Below, piece after piece: positions 1 to 7,172 of a stretch of 21,577 nucleotides of DNA (position 1 is its first letter; every line of letters starts with the position of its first letter). The position numbers and the translations under genes were made by a program. Below the pieces are notes generated by a model. It saw only the letters and a list, made by a program, of their open reading frames with translations, did no database searches and had not been told where the DNA came from. The DNA lies in assembly GCA_042091035.1 (NCBI GenBank), contig JBELIG010000030.1, positions 1-21,577 of the forward strand, read 5' to 3'. The DNA is from AM-2324 sp042091035. GTDB lineage: Bacteria > Bacteroidota > Bacteroidia > Chitinophagales > Saprospiraceae.

Positions 1-90
1 TCAAAATAAACCTAACTTTTACATTAATTTATTACAACTGAACGTTTTATTATAGTTCTTGGTCAAATAAAATCAAAGTTTAAAATAACT

Positions 91-1113
91 TTAACGATTC
101 GGCTTTATCTGAATTAGCATGTCCTTACCAACTTGCATACGCTGGATTTCGTTCCATGTTGCTGGCTTTTGCACTCTAATACCTTCGTTGAGATTCGTTT
201 GACTGATCAAAAGACGGGTTTCGTCCCATAAGCCACTCTCGTAGATGGCAGAAAGTAATTTTGCTCCACCTTCTACAAACAGAGTTTTAACTTTTCTTTC
301 TGCTAAGGATCGAAGTATGTTCGACCAATTAAATGTCTCTAAGAAGTTTTGATCTTCAGTATCCTGATCAGAACCTTCACTTAAAACAATTGTTTCTGAA
401 GAATTATCAAATATTTTGTAATCCCTGCCAAGATTATTCTTTCTATCCAATACTATCCTCTTAGGGCTACCTCCATAGTATAGTCTATTGTCTAAGGATG
501 GATTATCTACGCGAATCGTATTTTTTCCAACAGTTATTGCATCTGACTCAGATCTCCATTTATGCACTAATACTTTACTGAAGTGGGAGGTTAACCAGAT
601 CTGAGAACCTTCTTTACTCAAAAACCCATCATTTGACTCAGCGTATTTTAAAATTACATAAGGTCTATTCTCATCAGCTAATACATTCCTTGGCATCGCC
701 AATAATTCCCCTTCCTCCTCCAGAATATTCTCAGTTACTTCTACACCCTTTGATCTCAAAATTGCAAGACCTTGTCCAGATACCTCAGGCGTTTTGTCTA
801 CATACGAGACATATACTTTTTTAATACCTTCCCTAAGGATAAGATCTGTACAAGCAGGAGTTTTTCCAAAAAAACAACAAGGTTCAAGGCTGACATAAAT
901 AGAGGCTTCACTTATTAGATGACGTTCATTTGATGGTACGGATGCTACTGCATTTACTTCGGCATGACTTTCACCATATTTCATATGATATCCTTCTCCA
1001 ATTATTCTGCCATTATAGACTAGGACCGCACCTACTTGGGGATTAGACTTGGTATCGCTTCCTGCTCGCCTTGCCAACTCAATGGCCCTCCTCATAAATA
1101 TTTCGTGATTCAA
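91..1113 (-). CDS. ribD: Bifunctional riboflavin biosynthesis deaminase/reductase RibD
   Basis: Cytosolic enzyme for the second and third steps of riboflavin synthesis: deamination of the diaminopyrimidine product of GTP cyclohydrolase II, then NADPH-dependent reduction of the ribosyl group. The N-terminal cytidine-deaminase-like domain (about 1-145) shows the zinc site: HAE at 50-52, and Cys79 and Cys88 in EPCCFFGKTPAC. Most family members have S/H after the first Cys (EPCSH.G); here these are C and F. The C-terminal reductase domain starts near PYVILKYAESNDG (about 148) and has FVEGGAKLL near its end. At 340 aa it is close to family length. The start is TTG at 1111-1113, with an in-frame TAA two codons upstream. 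The TTG start gives MNHEIFMRRA, aligning with the usual RibD N-terminus (M..E..M.RA); the first ATG is codon 7. It stands alone, divergent from the HNH/AP2 gene, with no other rib gene and no FMN riboswitch visible. Family call is firm. Confidence 0.95.
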   Translation of the reverse strand: MNHEIFMRRAIELARRAGSDTKSNPQVGAVLVYNGRIIGEGYHMKYGESHAEVNAVASVPSNERHLISEASIYVSLEPCCFFGKTPACTDLILREGIKKVYVSYVDKTPEVSGQGLAILRSKGVEVTENILEEEGELLAMPRNVLADENRPYVILKYAESNDGFLSKEGSQIWLTSHFSKVLVHKWRSESDAITVGKNTIRVDNPSLDNRLYYGGSPKRIVLDRKNNLGRDYKIFDNSSETIVLSEGSDQDTEDQNFLETFNWSNILRSLAERKVKTLFVEGGAKLLSAIYESGLWDETRLLISQTNLNEGIRVQKPATWNEIQRMQVGKDMLIQIKPNR

Positions 1114-1161
1114 AATTTATTCTTTAATTCGGTTCAATAATTGAAACTAATTTTTTAATTT

Positions 1162-1193
1162 AGAAAGGAATACACATTATGAAAAAACTCTAG
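1162..1193 (+). promoter_or_regulatory. SD-like site plus five-codon mini-ORF (MKKL-stop) in frame with the HNH/AP2 gene
   Basis: AGAAAGGA at 1162-1169 is followed nine bases later by ATG at 1179, then AAA AAA CTC TAG. The TAG (1191-1193) directly abuts, in the same frame, the TTG that opens the next ORF. This is either the true gene start interrupted by a nonsense codon, or a leader that feeds ribosomes to the TTG. Most other genes in the window have no Shine-Dalgarno-like sequence, so the match could be chance. Confidence 0.4.
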
Positions 1194-1775
1194 TTGTACA
1201 TCCCCACGTTACAGCTGCTAAAAACTGATTACGTGCTTTACAAAATTAAACTAAAAAATGCCGATCAATTTTTAATAATTGACGATTTCATTTTCGATTG
1301 GCTCGAAAATGATCCATACTTCACAAAAATAGATTTTTTGCACAATATTAGGCTTCATTCAAGCGGATGTTCCGTTTTTCAGAAAACATGGAAAACAAAA
1401 TCGGGAGCTTATACAACAGAAACAATATATCCGCACAAATTGATTGCAGAAAAATTTATTTCCAAGCAAAAATCTTTGAACAAGAATTTAGTAGGGACAA
1501 AAAACGGGAATAAACTAGATTGTAGAATTCACAATCTAGAATATAGGTCTCGCTCCATAGCTAGCAGGAAAAGAAAGAGTTCCAGTAGATTGGGTTATAC
1601 AGGAGTATACCAGGAGCACAAAAGATATAGAGCAGTCATTTCAATTGGAAAAAAATCGATGCACCTTGGTATGTTTGGCACTCCAGAAGAGGCTGCATTG
1701 GCCTACAATCAAAAATCAAAAGAACTGTTTGGTGATAATGGGAAAATAAATATTATCAGAGGAATGTCCCTTTGA
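1194..1775 (+). CDS. HNH-like/AP2-domain DNA-binding protein, probably catalytically degenerate
   Basis: A stand-alone 193-residue protein with the arrangement of HNH-AP2 homing-endonuclease-like proteins. Residues about 81-118 (HKLIAEKF, then GTKNGNKLDCRIHNLEY) align with the HNH fold pattern H.LIAEAF...VNHIDGNKLNNR.ENLEW. The central Asn-His pair reads Gly-Thr and the later Asn reads Cys, so nuclease activity is doubtful. Residues about 134-187 (GYTGVYQEHKRYRAVI, then HLGMFGTPEEAALAYN) are a clear AP2 domain, a DNA-binding fold best known from plant ERF factors. The N-terminal 70 residues match nothing I recognise. The start is uncertain: TTG at 1194 is the first codon after an in-frame TAG, and there is no in-frame ATG until the AP2 domain. 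It may be a functional DNA-binding protein, a decaying homing gene, or an ORF interrupted at codon 5. No intron, intein or phage context is visible. Confidence 0.75.
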   Translation: MYIPTLQLLKTDYVLYKIKLKNADQFLIIDDFIFDWLENDPYFTKIDFLHNIRLHSSGCSVFQKTWKTKSGAYTTETIYPHKLIAEKFISKQKSLNKNLVGTKNGNKLDCRIHNLEYRSRSIASRKRKSSSRLGYTGVYQEHKRYRAVISIGKKSMHLGMFGTPEEAALAYNQKSKELFGDNGKINIIRGMSL

Positions 1776-1807
1776 TACACCTACCTGTCATTAGAATGCA
1801 ACAAATC

Positions 1808-1825
1808 AGCACTTTTTTTAGTGCT
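1808..1825 (+). terminator. Short hairpin after the HNH/AP2 gene, possible weak terminator
   Basis: AGCACT (1808-1813), a loop of six T, then AGTGCT (1820-1825) followed by two more T. The six-base-pair stem with a mostly-T loop lies 33 bases after the HNH/AP2 stop and ahead of hemE. The T tract is in the loop rather than after the stem, so termination strength is uncertain. Confidence 0.35.
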
Positions 1826-1884
1826 TTCAAATTATAAGAACACAAAAAACTAAGCACTCTTAAAGAAATAATTATTTTTGCGGC

Positions 1885-2916
1885 ATGCAATTAAAAAATG
1901 ATCTTTTCTTAAGAACCATCAGAGGGGAGGAGGTAGAAAGACCTCCAATCTGGTTGATGCGTCAAGCTGGAAGAATTCTTCCTGAATATCGTGCAGTAAG
2001 AAGTTCAGTTAAAAACTTCGTGGCTCTGGTAAAAAACCCTGAGCTTTGTGCAGAAGTTACAGTGCAACCTATCGATGCGCTTAATGTAGATGCTGCTATC
2101 TTATTCTCAGATATTCTAGTGATTCCAGAAGCAATGGGTCTAGAGTACCAACTTGTAGAGAAAAAAGGGCCGATTTTCCCAAAAACTATAGAAACTAAGT
2201 CCGATGTAGATGCACTACTATTTGGACAAGATGCAGCTGATCAAATTGATTATGTTTATCAAGCCATTGATTGCACCTTAGAAAGATTGGATAATAGAGT
2301 TCCTTTATTGGGATTTGCTGGAGCCCCTTGGACATTATTTGCCTACATGGTAGAGGGTAGCGGTAGTAAGACGTTTTCGAAAGCAAAACGCATGTTGTAC
2401 AAAGAGCCAGAATTAAGTCACCAACTAATGCAGAAGATTACGGATACCGTAATTTGTTATCTGAAAAACAAGATCAAACATGGGGTCTCATTAGTTCAGG
2501 TATTTGATTCTTGGGCGGGCTTGTTGGATCTAGATCTTTACAAGACATTTGCTATTCCATATTTAAGGCAGATTAAAGAGGCCTTGGGTGATTTCCCAAT
2601 GACTATGTTCTCGAAGGGAGCTTGGTTTGCTTATGAAGAAATTCAAGCCTTGAATCCCACTATTATGGGTGTTGATTGGACGGTATCTCCGGAGCATGCA
2701 CGAACTGTATTAGGATCAAATCAACTTCTTCAAGGTAATTTAGATCCATGTCAACTTTATGCAGATCATTCAGCGATAGCAGATAAAACGATTAAAATGT
2801 TAAATACCTTTGGCAAAAACCATATTGTTAATCTTGGGCACGGTGTATATCCTGATACCCCGCTTGATGGTGTGAAACATTTTGTAAATACTGTTCTAGA
2901 ATATAGATACGATTGA
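1885..2916 (+). CDS. hemE: Uroporphyrinogen decarboxylase HemE
   Basis: Cytosolic heme-pathway enzyme that removes four carboxyl groups from uroporphyrinogen III to give coproporphyrinogen III. Both family signatures are present: PIWLMRQAGR (21-30, with substrate-binding Arg26 and Arg30) and GFAGAPWTLFAYMVEG (143-158, with the conserved Tyr154). The catalytic Asp is Asp76 in ILFSDIL; VFDSWAG, GNLDP and NLGHGVYPDTP follow in the usual order. At 343 aa it is full length. ATG at 1885 gives the canonical N-terminus MQLKNDLFLRTIRG. No other heme gene adjoins it, so it is likely transcribed alone. A TATTTTTG matching the -7 consensus lies only four bases before the ATG (1873-1880), with no TTG at the expected -33 distance. 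Confidence 0.97.
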   Translation: MQLKNDLFLRTIRGEEVERPPIWLMRQAGRILPEYRAVRSSVKNFVALVKNPELCAEVTVQPIDALNVDAAILFSDILVIPEAMGLEYQLVEKKGPIFPKTIETKSDVDALLFGQDAADQIDYVYQAIDCTLERLDNRVPLLGFAGAPWTLFAYMVEGSGSKTFSKAKRMLYKEPELSHQLMQKITDTVICYLKNKIKHGVSLVQVFDSWAGLLDLDLYKTFAIPYLRQIKEALGDFPMTMFSKGAWFAYEEIQALNPTIMGVDWTVSPEHARTVLGSNQLLQGNLDPCQLYADHSAIADKTIKMLNTFGKNHIVNLGHGVYPDTPLDGVKHFVNTVLEYRYD

Positions 2917-2925
2917 TAACTAAAT

Positions 2926-2978
2926 AATTACATGTGGTATTCTTAGGTATATAATAATTAATGTTCAAGCATGTAATT
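2926..2978. repeat. Inverted repeat with 9-bp arms between hemE and accD
   Basis: AATTACATG (2926-2934) and CATGTAATT (2970-2978) are exact reverse complements separated by 35 bases. The right arm touches the putative -33 TTG of the accD promoter. It could be an operator, or a chance pair in AT-rich sequence. No T tract follows either arm, so it does not look like a hemE terminator. Confidence 0.3.
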
Positions 2979-3005
2979 GTAATTGCCTATTTTTACATAG
3001 ATTTG
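2977..3005 (+). promoter_or_regulatory. Bacteroidota-type promoter for accD
   Basis: TTG at 2977-2979, an 18-base spacer, then TAGATTTG at 2998-3005, which fits the -7 consensus TAnnTTTG. The same TTG-18-TAnnTTTG geometry occurs before the ECF sigma gene. Transcription would begin about 55 bases before the accD ATG. Confidence 0.55.
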
Positions 3006-3067
3006 CGATGAAAGGTTTTATCAATACTGCATTTTTGATTTATTCAATTGCATAAAAATCACTTTTA

Positions 3068-3925
3068 ATGAGTTGGTTTAAAAGACTTAAAGACGGAGTT
3101 CAAACTGCAACTAAGCACAAGAAAGAAGCTCCTGATGGTATTTGGTACAAGTGTAAGCAATGTGCACATACTTCTACCACAAAAGAATTAAAAGAAAATA
3201 TCTATAAGTGCCCAAAATGTAACTATCATGTTCGTATTGGATCTAGAGAATATTTTGAGATAATTTTTGATGGTTCTTATGAATTGATGTTTGAAAATCT
3301 AGTTTCTAAAGATTTTCTCAATTTCAAAGATTTAAAACCCTACACTAAACGTCTCGATGATGCAAAGCGTAAAACTGATCTTCCTGATTCCCTTAGTGTA
3401 GGAGTAGGAAAGGTTAAGAAAAAGCCATTAGTGATAGCGGCTATGGATTTTAGCTTTATTGGAGGATCAATGGGGTCTGTTGTTGGAGAAAAGATATCTA
3501 AGGCAATAGATTATAGTTTAGAGCATAAAATTCCATTTATGATTATCTCAAAATCAGGTGGAGCACGAATGATGGAATCAGCATTTTCATTGATGCAAAT
3601 GGCTAAAACATCTGCTAAACTTTCTCTTCTTGCAAAAGCAGGAATTCCATATTTCTCATTTTTGACTGATCCAACAACAGGGGGGGTGACAGCTTCATTT
3701 GCTATGCTAGGGGATATTAATTTCGCTGAGCCAGAAGCATTAATAGGTTTTGCTGGTCCAAGAGTGATTAAAGAAACTATCAAGCGAGATCTTCCAGATG
3801 GTTTTCAAACTTCAGAATTTCTATTGGAGAATGGCTTCCTAGACTTTATAATTGACAGAAAAGATTTAAGAGACAAAATTGGTTCTTTGCTTTATCTCTT
3901 TAACAAAGCAGAGAAGACCGCATAA
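3068..3925 (+). CDS. accD: Acetyl-CoA carboxylase carboxyltransferase subunit beta AccD
   Basis: Beta subunit of the carboxyltransferase half of acetyl-CoA carboxylase, which moves CO2 from biotin carboxyl carrier protein to acetyl-CoA in the first committed step of fatty acid synthesis; it acts with AccA. An N-terminal C4 zinc ribbon is clear (Cys29, Cys32, Cys48, Cys51). The crotonase-like core has SGGARMME (163-170), TDPTTGGVTASF (200-211) and AEPEALIGFAGPRVI (220-234). At 285 aa it is full length. ATG at 3068 yields the standard MSWFKRLKDG start. accA is not in the window. The final codons ACC GCA TAA lie inside the left arm of the shared palindromic terminator. Confidence 0.97.
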   Translation: MSWFKRLKDGVQTATKHKKEAPDGIWYKCKQCAHTSTTKELKENIYKCPKCNYHVRIGSREYFEIIFDGSYELMFENLVSKDFLNFKDLKPYTKRLDDAKRKTDLPDSLSVGVGKVKKKPLVIAAMDFSFIGGSMGSVVGEKISKAIDYSLEHKIPFMIISKSGGARMMESAFSLMQMAKTSAKLSLLAKAGIPYFSFLTDPTTGGVTASFAMLGDINFAEPEALIGFAGPRVIKETIKRDLPDGFQTSEFLLENGFLDFIIDRKDLRDKIGSLLYLFNKAEKTA

Positions 3926-3973
3926 AAAAATAAGGCCCGATCAATCTGATCGGGCCTTATTTTTTTATGCGGT
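3917..3973. terminator. Bidirectional terminator: perfect 27-bp-arm palindrome between accD and bshC
   Basis: Arms 3917-3943 and 3947-3973 are exact reverse complements around a three-base ATC loop. Each arm contains ACCGCAT, a run of seven A (or T), and the GC-rich core TAAGGCCCGATCA. In either direction the core forms a strong stem followed by a seven-T tract, so it can terminate accD on the plus strand and bshC on the minus strand. The outer part of the arms encodes the last codons (Thr-Ala-stop) of both genes. Confidence 0.93.
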
Positions 3974-5563
3974 TATAATTTTGAGCCCAACATCCATAGG
4001 ATTTTGAACATCTAGTAACATAGGAATCAACTGTTCTCCATGTTTAAGATATAAGCCCATGAAATTATCCGTTCGTTCTTGCAGACCATCATTAGGAAAC
4101 AATCGCTCTTTTAGTTTTTCAATTTGACTGATTGCCTGACTAAATTTTTGTTTTTCTGTCTTTTGAAGACGCTTTTCCATGCCTTCTAAGGACTTTCTCA
4201 TCTTTGAACCTTCCGCTTCAATTCGACCAACTAGTGACTTGTCAATTAGCTCAGTTTTTTCAGCTATAGACTCAATAATGGAACTGAATGTCTTTAATTC
4301 TGATTCAAGGCTGATCTCATTAGTAGAATTTGTTTGTACATATTCTTTCTTGAGAATTTCTGTTTCTTTGAACCAATCCTCTACTTGAAGACCTAACTTT
4401 GTCCACTTCTTATTGGTATTAGCGTCAATATATAGAACACTATCCCGTCTAACAAGCATAGGGAAGGGGATTCCAGCCGCTTCAAATTGTGATTTTCGCT
4501 CTAACCAATACGCAATCTCACCGCCACCTCCAACATAGGCTAAATTCGGCAAAATGTATTCCTGATAAAGAGGTCTCAAGACAACATTTGGGCTAAATGA
4601 CTCTGGATGATCTTCTAACTCTTGAAGCAATTCAGTTTCAGTAAAACTAAGATTTGTATTAACTACTAAGTATTTTCCGTCCTTTCCTTCAATTCTATTT
4701 CTTCCATCTTCATTTAGATAGAATAGATTAATGGCTCTAGGATAAGCTTGCATTTTCAATCCAATATCAGAAAGCGTATCAATGGTTTTTTCAACTAAAG
4801 GCTTGGAAAAATTCTCTAATATTTCTCTCTTTATAATAGTGGAAAAAGCCTTTTTAAATGCCTTTTCGTCCATGCTTATGACCAAAAGTTCAGTGTCTTT
4901 AAACAGCTCTATAGTAAGCCTTTGAGTTGCTTGGCCGTAACTTAGAGTTGAATCTCCAAATGAATGCTCCAAAATGGAATACAATTTTCTAGCTTGTTCA
5001 GAATCGCCTAGTATTTCATCCAGTTGGCCTAGCACATCTTCAATACCGTCAAGTTTCATACGACCGCAAGCACCCAGCTGATTTTGATTATCCCAAGTGA
5101 TTGTTTTACCAAATAAATTAAAGTGATTGATTTCTTCAAAATCGTGATCTTCACCACCTATCACAAATACAGGTGCAAAATTATAAGAAGGATATTTTTC
5201 CTTAAGGGATCTAGATAACTTTATTGTTGATACGGCCTTGTATATGAAATACAATGGCCCTGTCATCAAAGAAGGCTGATGGGCAGTTGTAATTGTAAAA
5301 GTGTTTTCATCTAATAAATCAATAGGATTATCAAATGTATATCCTAGTTGATTGTATTGCTGTGAAAGAACCTCGAGAAGTAAATTCCGATCTACTTTGT
5401 TTTTCTTTCTATCTTCTATGACAGCATCAAATGCATTTATGTCCATTGGGTATTTCCAAAATGGCTCTAGTCGATCTTCCTGTAGCATATATGCTTTGTC
5501 CTTTTCGGAAAATTGTCTTACTTGTGCTGCTGCTATCTTATCAATAGATATTTCCATTATCAT
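3965..5563 (-). CDS. bshC: Bacillithiol biosynthesis cysteine-adding enzyme BshC
   Basis: Putative cysteine ligase for the last step of bacillithiol synthesis, joining cysteine to glucosaminyl-malate to form this low-molecular-weight thiol; cytosolic. Family motifs are the N-terminal TAHQPSLMTGPLYFIYKA (93-110) followed by IKL, and PVFVIGGEDHDFEEINH (131-147), where the GEDHD cluster matches the Rossmann-like core. Later VVLRPLYQEYILPNLAYVGG is also typical. A C-terminal charged, Glu/Lys-rich stretch (about 405-495) looks like the family coiled coil. At 532 aa it is full length. The start is ATG at 5561-5563, with a second ATG two codons later. bshA and bshB are not in the window. It is divergent from glpK and convergent with accD. 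Confidence 0.95.
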   Translation of the reverse strand: MIMEISIDKIAAAQVRQFSEKDKAYMLQEDRLEPFWKYPMDINAFDAVIEDRKKNKVDRNLLLEVLSQQYNQLGYTFDNPIDLLDENTFTITTAHQPSLMTGPLYFIYKAVSTIKLSRSLKEKYPSYNFAPVFVIGGEDHDFEEINHFNLFGKTITWDNQNQLGACGRMKLDGIEDVLGQLDEILGDSEQARKLYSILEHSFGDSTLSYGQATQRLTIELFKDTELLVISMDEKAFKKAFSTIIKREILENFSKPLVEKTIDTLSDIGLKMQAYPRAINLFYLNEDGRNRIEGKDGKYLVVNTNLSFTETELLQELEDHPESFSPNVVLRPLYQEYILPNLAYVGGGGEIAYWLERKSQFEAAGIPFPMLVRRDSVLYIDANTNKKWTKLGLQVEDWFKETEILKKEYVQTNSTNEISLESELKTFSSIIESIAEKTELIDKSLVGRIEAEGSKMRKSLEGMEKRLQKTEKQKFSQAISQIEKLKERLFPNDGLQERTDNFMGLYLKHGEQLIPMLLDVQNPMDVGLKIITA

Positions 5564-5583
5564 ACTTTATTCGATTAGTATTT

Positions 5584-5591
5584 CAAAAATA
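5584..5591 (-). promoter_or_regulatory. Probable -7 promoter element for bshC
   Basis: On the minus strand this reads TATTTTTG, an exact TAnnTTTG match 20 bases before the bshC ATG. No TTG lies at the 18-base spacing seen for accD and the sigma gene, so only the -7 half is supported. Confidence 0.35.
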
Positions 5592-5658
5592 CAAATTCTA
5601 TGGATTATCCCTTGTTCAATCTTTCAGCGGTCCTAAGCTTTAACTTAACTTTAGTATA

Positions 5659-5676
5659 TTGTATTTATAAATACAA
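5659..5676. promoter_or_regulatory. 18-bp perfect palindrome upstream of glpK, candidate operator
   Basis: TTGTATTTATAAATACAA is a perfect palindrome with no spacer, ending five bases before the glpK ATG at 5682. Its position, covering the translation start region and any short 5' leader, suits a repressor operator or an RNA hairpin that limits ribosome access. It sits in the 118-base gap between divergent bshC and glpK. The regulator is not identified. Confidence 0.5.
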
Positions 5677-5681
5677 GTTTT

Positions 5682-7172
5682 ATGCCAAATTACATCCTTT
5701 CCATTGACCAAGGAACAAGTAGTTCAAGAGCTGTCCTAGTCAATTCTAGAGGGTCTATAGAAAAGATCAGCCAATCCGAATTTACCCAGTATTTTCCATC
5801 TCCAGGACTCGTTGAGCATGATGCAAATGAAATATGGTCAAGTCAGCTTAAAGTTATCCGGGCTCTTTTTGAAGATAATACCATAAATCCTGAAAGCGTT
5901 TCAGGCATTGGAATAACAAACCAAAGAGAGACTTGTTTATTATGGAATAAAAAAACGGGAGAACCACTTGGTCGAGCTATTGTTTGGCAGGATAGGCGAA
6001 CTGCAAATGCCTGTGATCAGCTAAATGCTTCTGGTAAATTTGATTGGATAAAAGAAAAGACGGGCCTTGTTGTTGATGCCTATTTTTCAGCAACCAAAAT
6101 TGCATGGATGCTAAAAAACTATGAGGGGGTAGAGGAACTCCTCAAAACGGACGATCTTTGTGCAGGAACTATAGATAGTTGGCTGATTTTTAAATTAACG
6201 GGCAAGCACTATACAGATCCTAGCAATGCCTCTCGCACGATGCTGTTTAATATAAATACTAATGCTTGGGATACTGAGCTGTTAGACCTTTTTGAGATTC
6301 CTAGGTCCATTCTACCTAAAGTAATTCCTTCCAATAGCAATTTCGGCAAACTAAAATCAGAAATTTTAGGAGTTGAGATACCAATATATGGAGTTTTGGG
6401 TGATCAGCAAGCAGCCCTTTTTGGACAAATGTGCCATGAGCCAGGTATGGCCAAAAACACCTATGGAACAGGATGTTTTATGCTTATGAATACGGGAACA
6501 AAAAAGGTGGATTCCAAGGCGGGCTTACTTAGCACCATTGCATGGCAATTAGAAGGGATGCATCCAATATATGCTCTTGAAGGGAGTGTGTTTATTGCTG
6601 GAGCAGCAATTCAATGGCTGCGAGATGGTCTAAAAATTATTGATGAAACCCCTGATTCAGAATATTATGCCCTCAAGGTAGAGGATACTAAAGGAGTATA
6701 TGTTGTACCTGCCTTTACTGGCTTAGGAGCACCATATTGGGATATGTATGCTAGGGGAGGGATCTTTGGTCTTACTCGTGATGTAGACAAAAGTCATATC
6801 ATACGTGCGACTTTAGAGTCTTTGGCCTACCAAACTTATGATGTTTTAAATTGCATGCTGGAGGATTCTTCTGTACCAATTCGTGTGCTTAAAGTTGATG
6901 GGGGAGCAGCAAATAATAATCTATTAATGCAATTTCAAGCTGACATGCTCAATACTATAATTGAACGTCCTGCAAATACTGAATCTACAGCTCTAGGGGT
7001 TGCCTACCTTGCTGGTATCCGCTTAGGTCTATGGACAAAAGAATCATTACAATCCAACGTTAAACCTGCAGAATGTTTTTATCCTGAAATGGATAAAGCT
7101 AAAAGATCCAACTTATTACGAGGTTGGGCAAAGGCTGTATCTAGATGTAAAGATTGGGAGGATAAAGACTAA
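5682..7172 (+). CDS. glpK: Glycerol kinase GlpK
   Basis: FGGY-family kinase that phosphorylates glycerol to sn-glycerol 3-phosphate with ATP in the cytosol, trapping imported glycerol. The phosphate loop DQGTSSSRA (9-17) has Ser where most GlpK have Thr. Glycerol contacts are Arg82-Glu83 in ITNQRET, Tyr134 in AYFSATK, and Asp241 in LGDQQAALFGQ (catalytic base). IVWQDRRTA, YGTGCFMLMNTG, ALEGSVFIAGAAIQWLRDGL, FTGLGAPYWD and DGGAANNN follow as expected. At 496 aa it is full length. No glpF transporter or glpD dehydrogenase is adjacent, so glycerol uptake and oxidation must be encoded elsewhere. The palindrome just before the start suggests specific control. Its TAA stop overlaps by a few bases the TAG of the convergent DUF4097-like gene. 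Confidence 0.97.
   Translation: MPNYILSIDQGTSSSRAVLVNSRGSIEKISQSEFTQYFPSPGLVEHDANEIWSSQLKVIRALFEDNTINPESVSGIGITNQRETCLLWNKKTGEPLGRAIVWQDRRTANACDQLNASGKFDWIKEKTGLVVDAYFSATKIAWMLKNYEGVEELLKTDDLCAGTIDSWLIFKLTGKHYTDPSNASRTMLFNINTNAWDTELLDLFEIPRSILPKVIPSNSNFGKLKSEILGVEIPIYGVLGDQQAALFGQMCHEPGMAKNTYGTGCFMLMNTGTKKVDSKAGLLSTIAWQLEGMHPIYALEGSVFIAGAAIQWLRDGLKIIDETPDSEYYALKVEDTKGVYVVPAFTGLGAPYWDMYARGGIFGLTRDVDKSHIIRATLESLAYQTYDVLNCMLEDSSVPIRVLKVDGGAANNNLLMQFQADMLNTIIERPANTESTALGVAYLAGIRLGLWTKESLQSNVKPAECFYPEMDKAKRSNLLRGWAKAVSRCKDWEDKD

Noticed and set aside
1..90. FMN riboswitch, gene end or RNA near ribD
   Set aside because: The 90 bases are downstream of ribD on its strand, AT-rich, with no conserved motif or hairpin that I can support.
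3511..3783. Antisense ORF within accD
   Set aside because: Lies fully inside a well-supported gene, with no recognisable domain and no promoter; a shadow frame.
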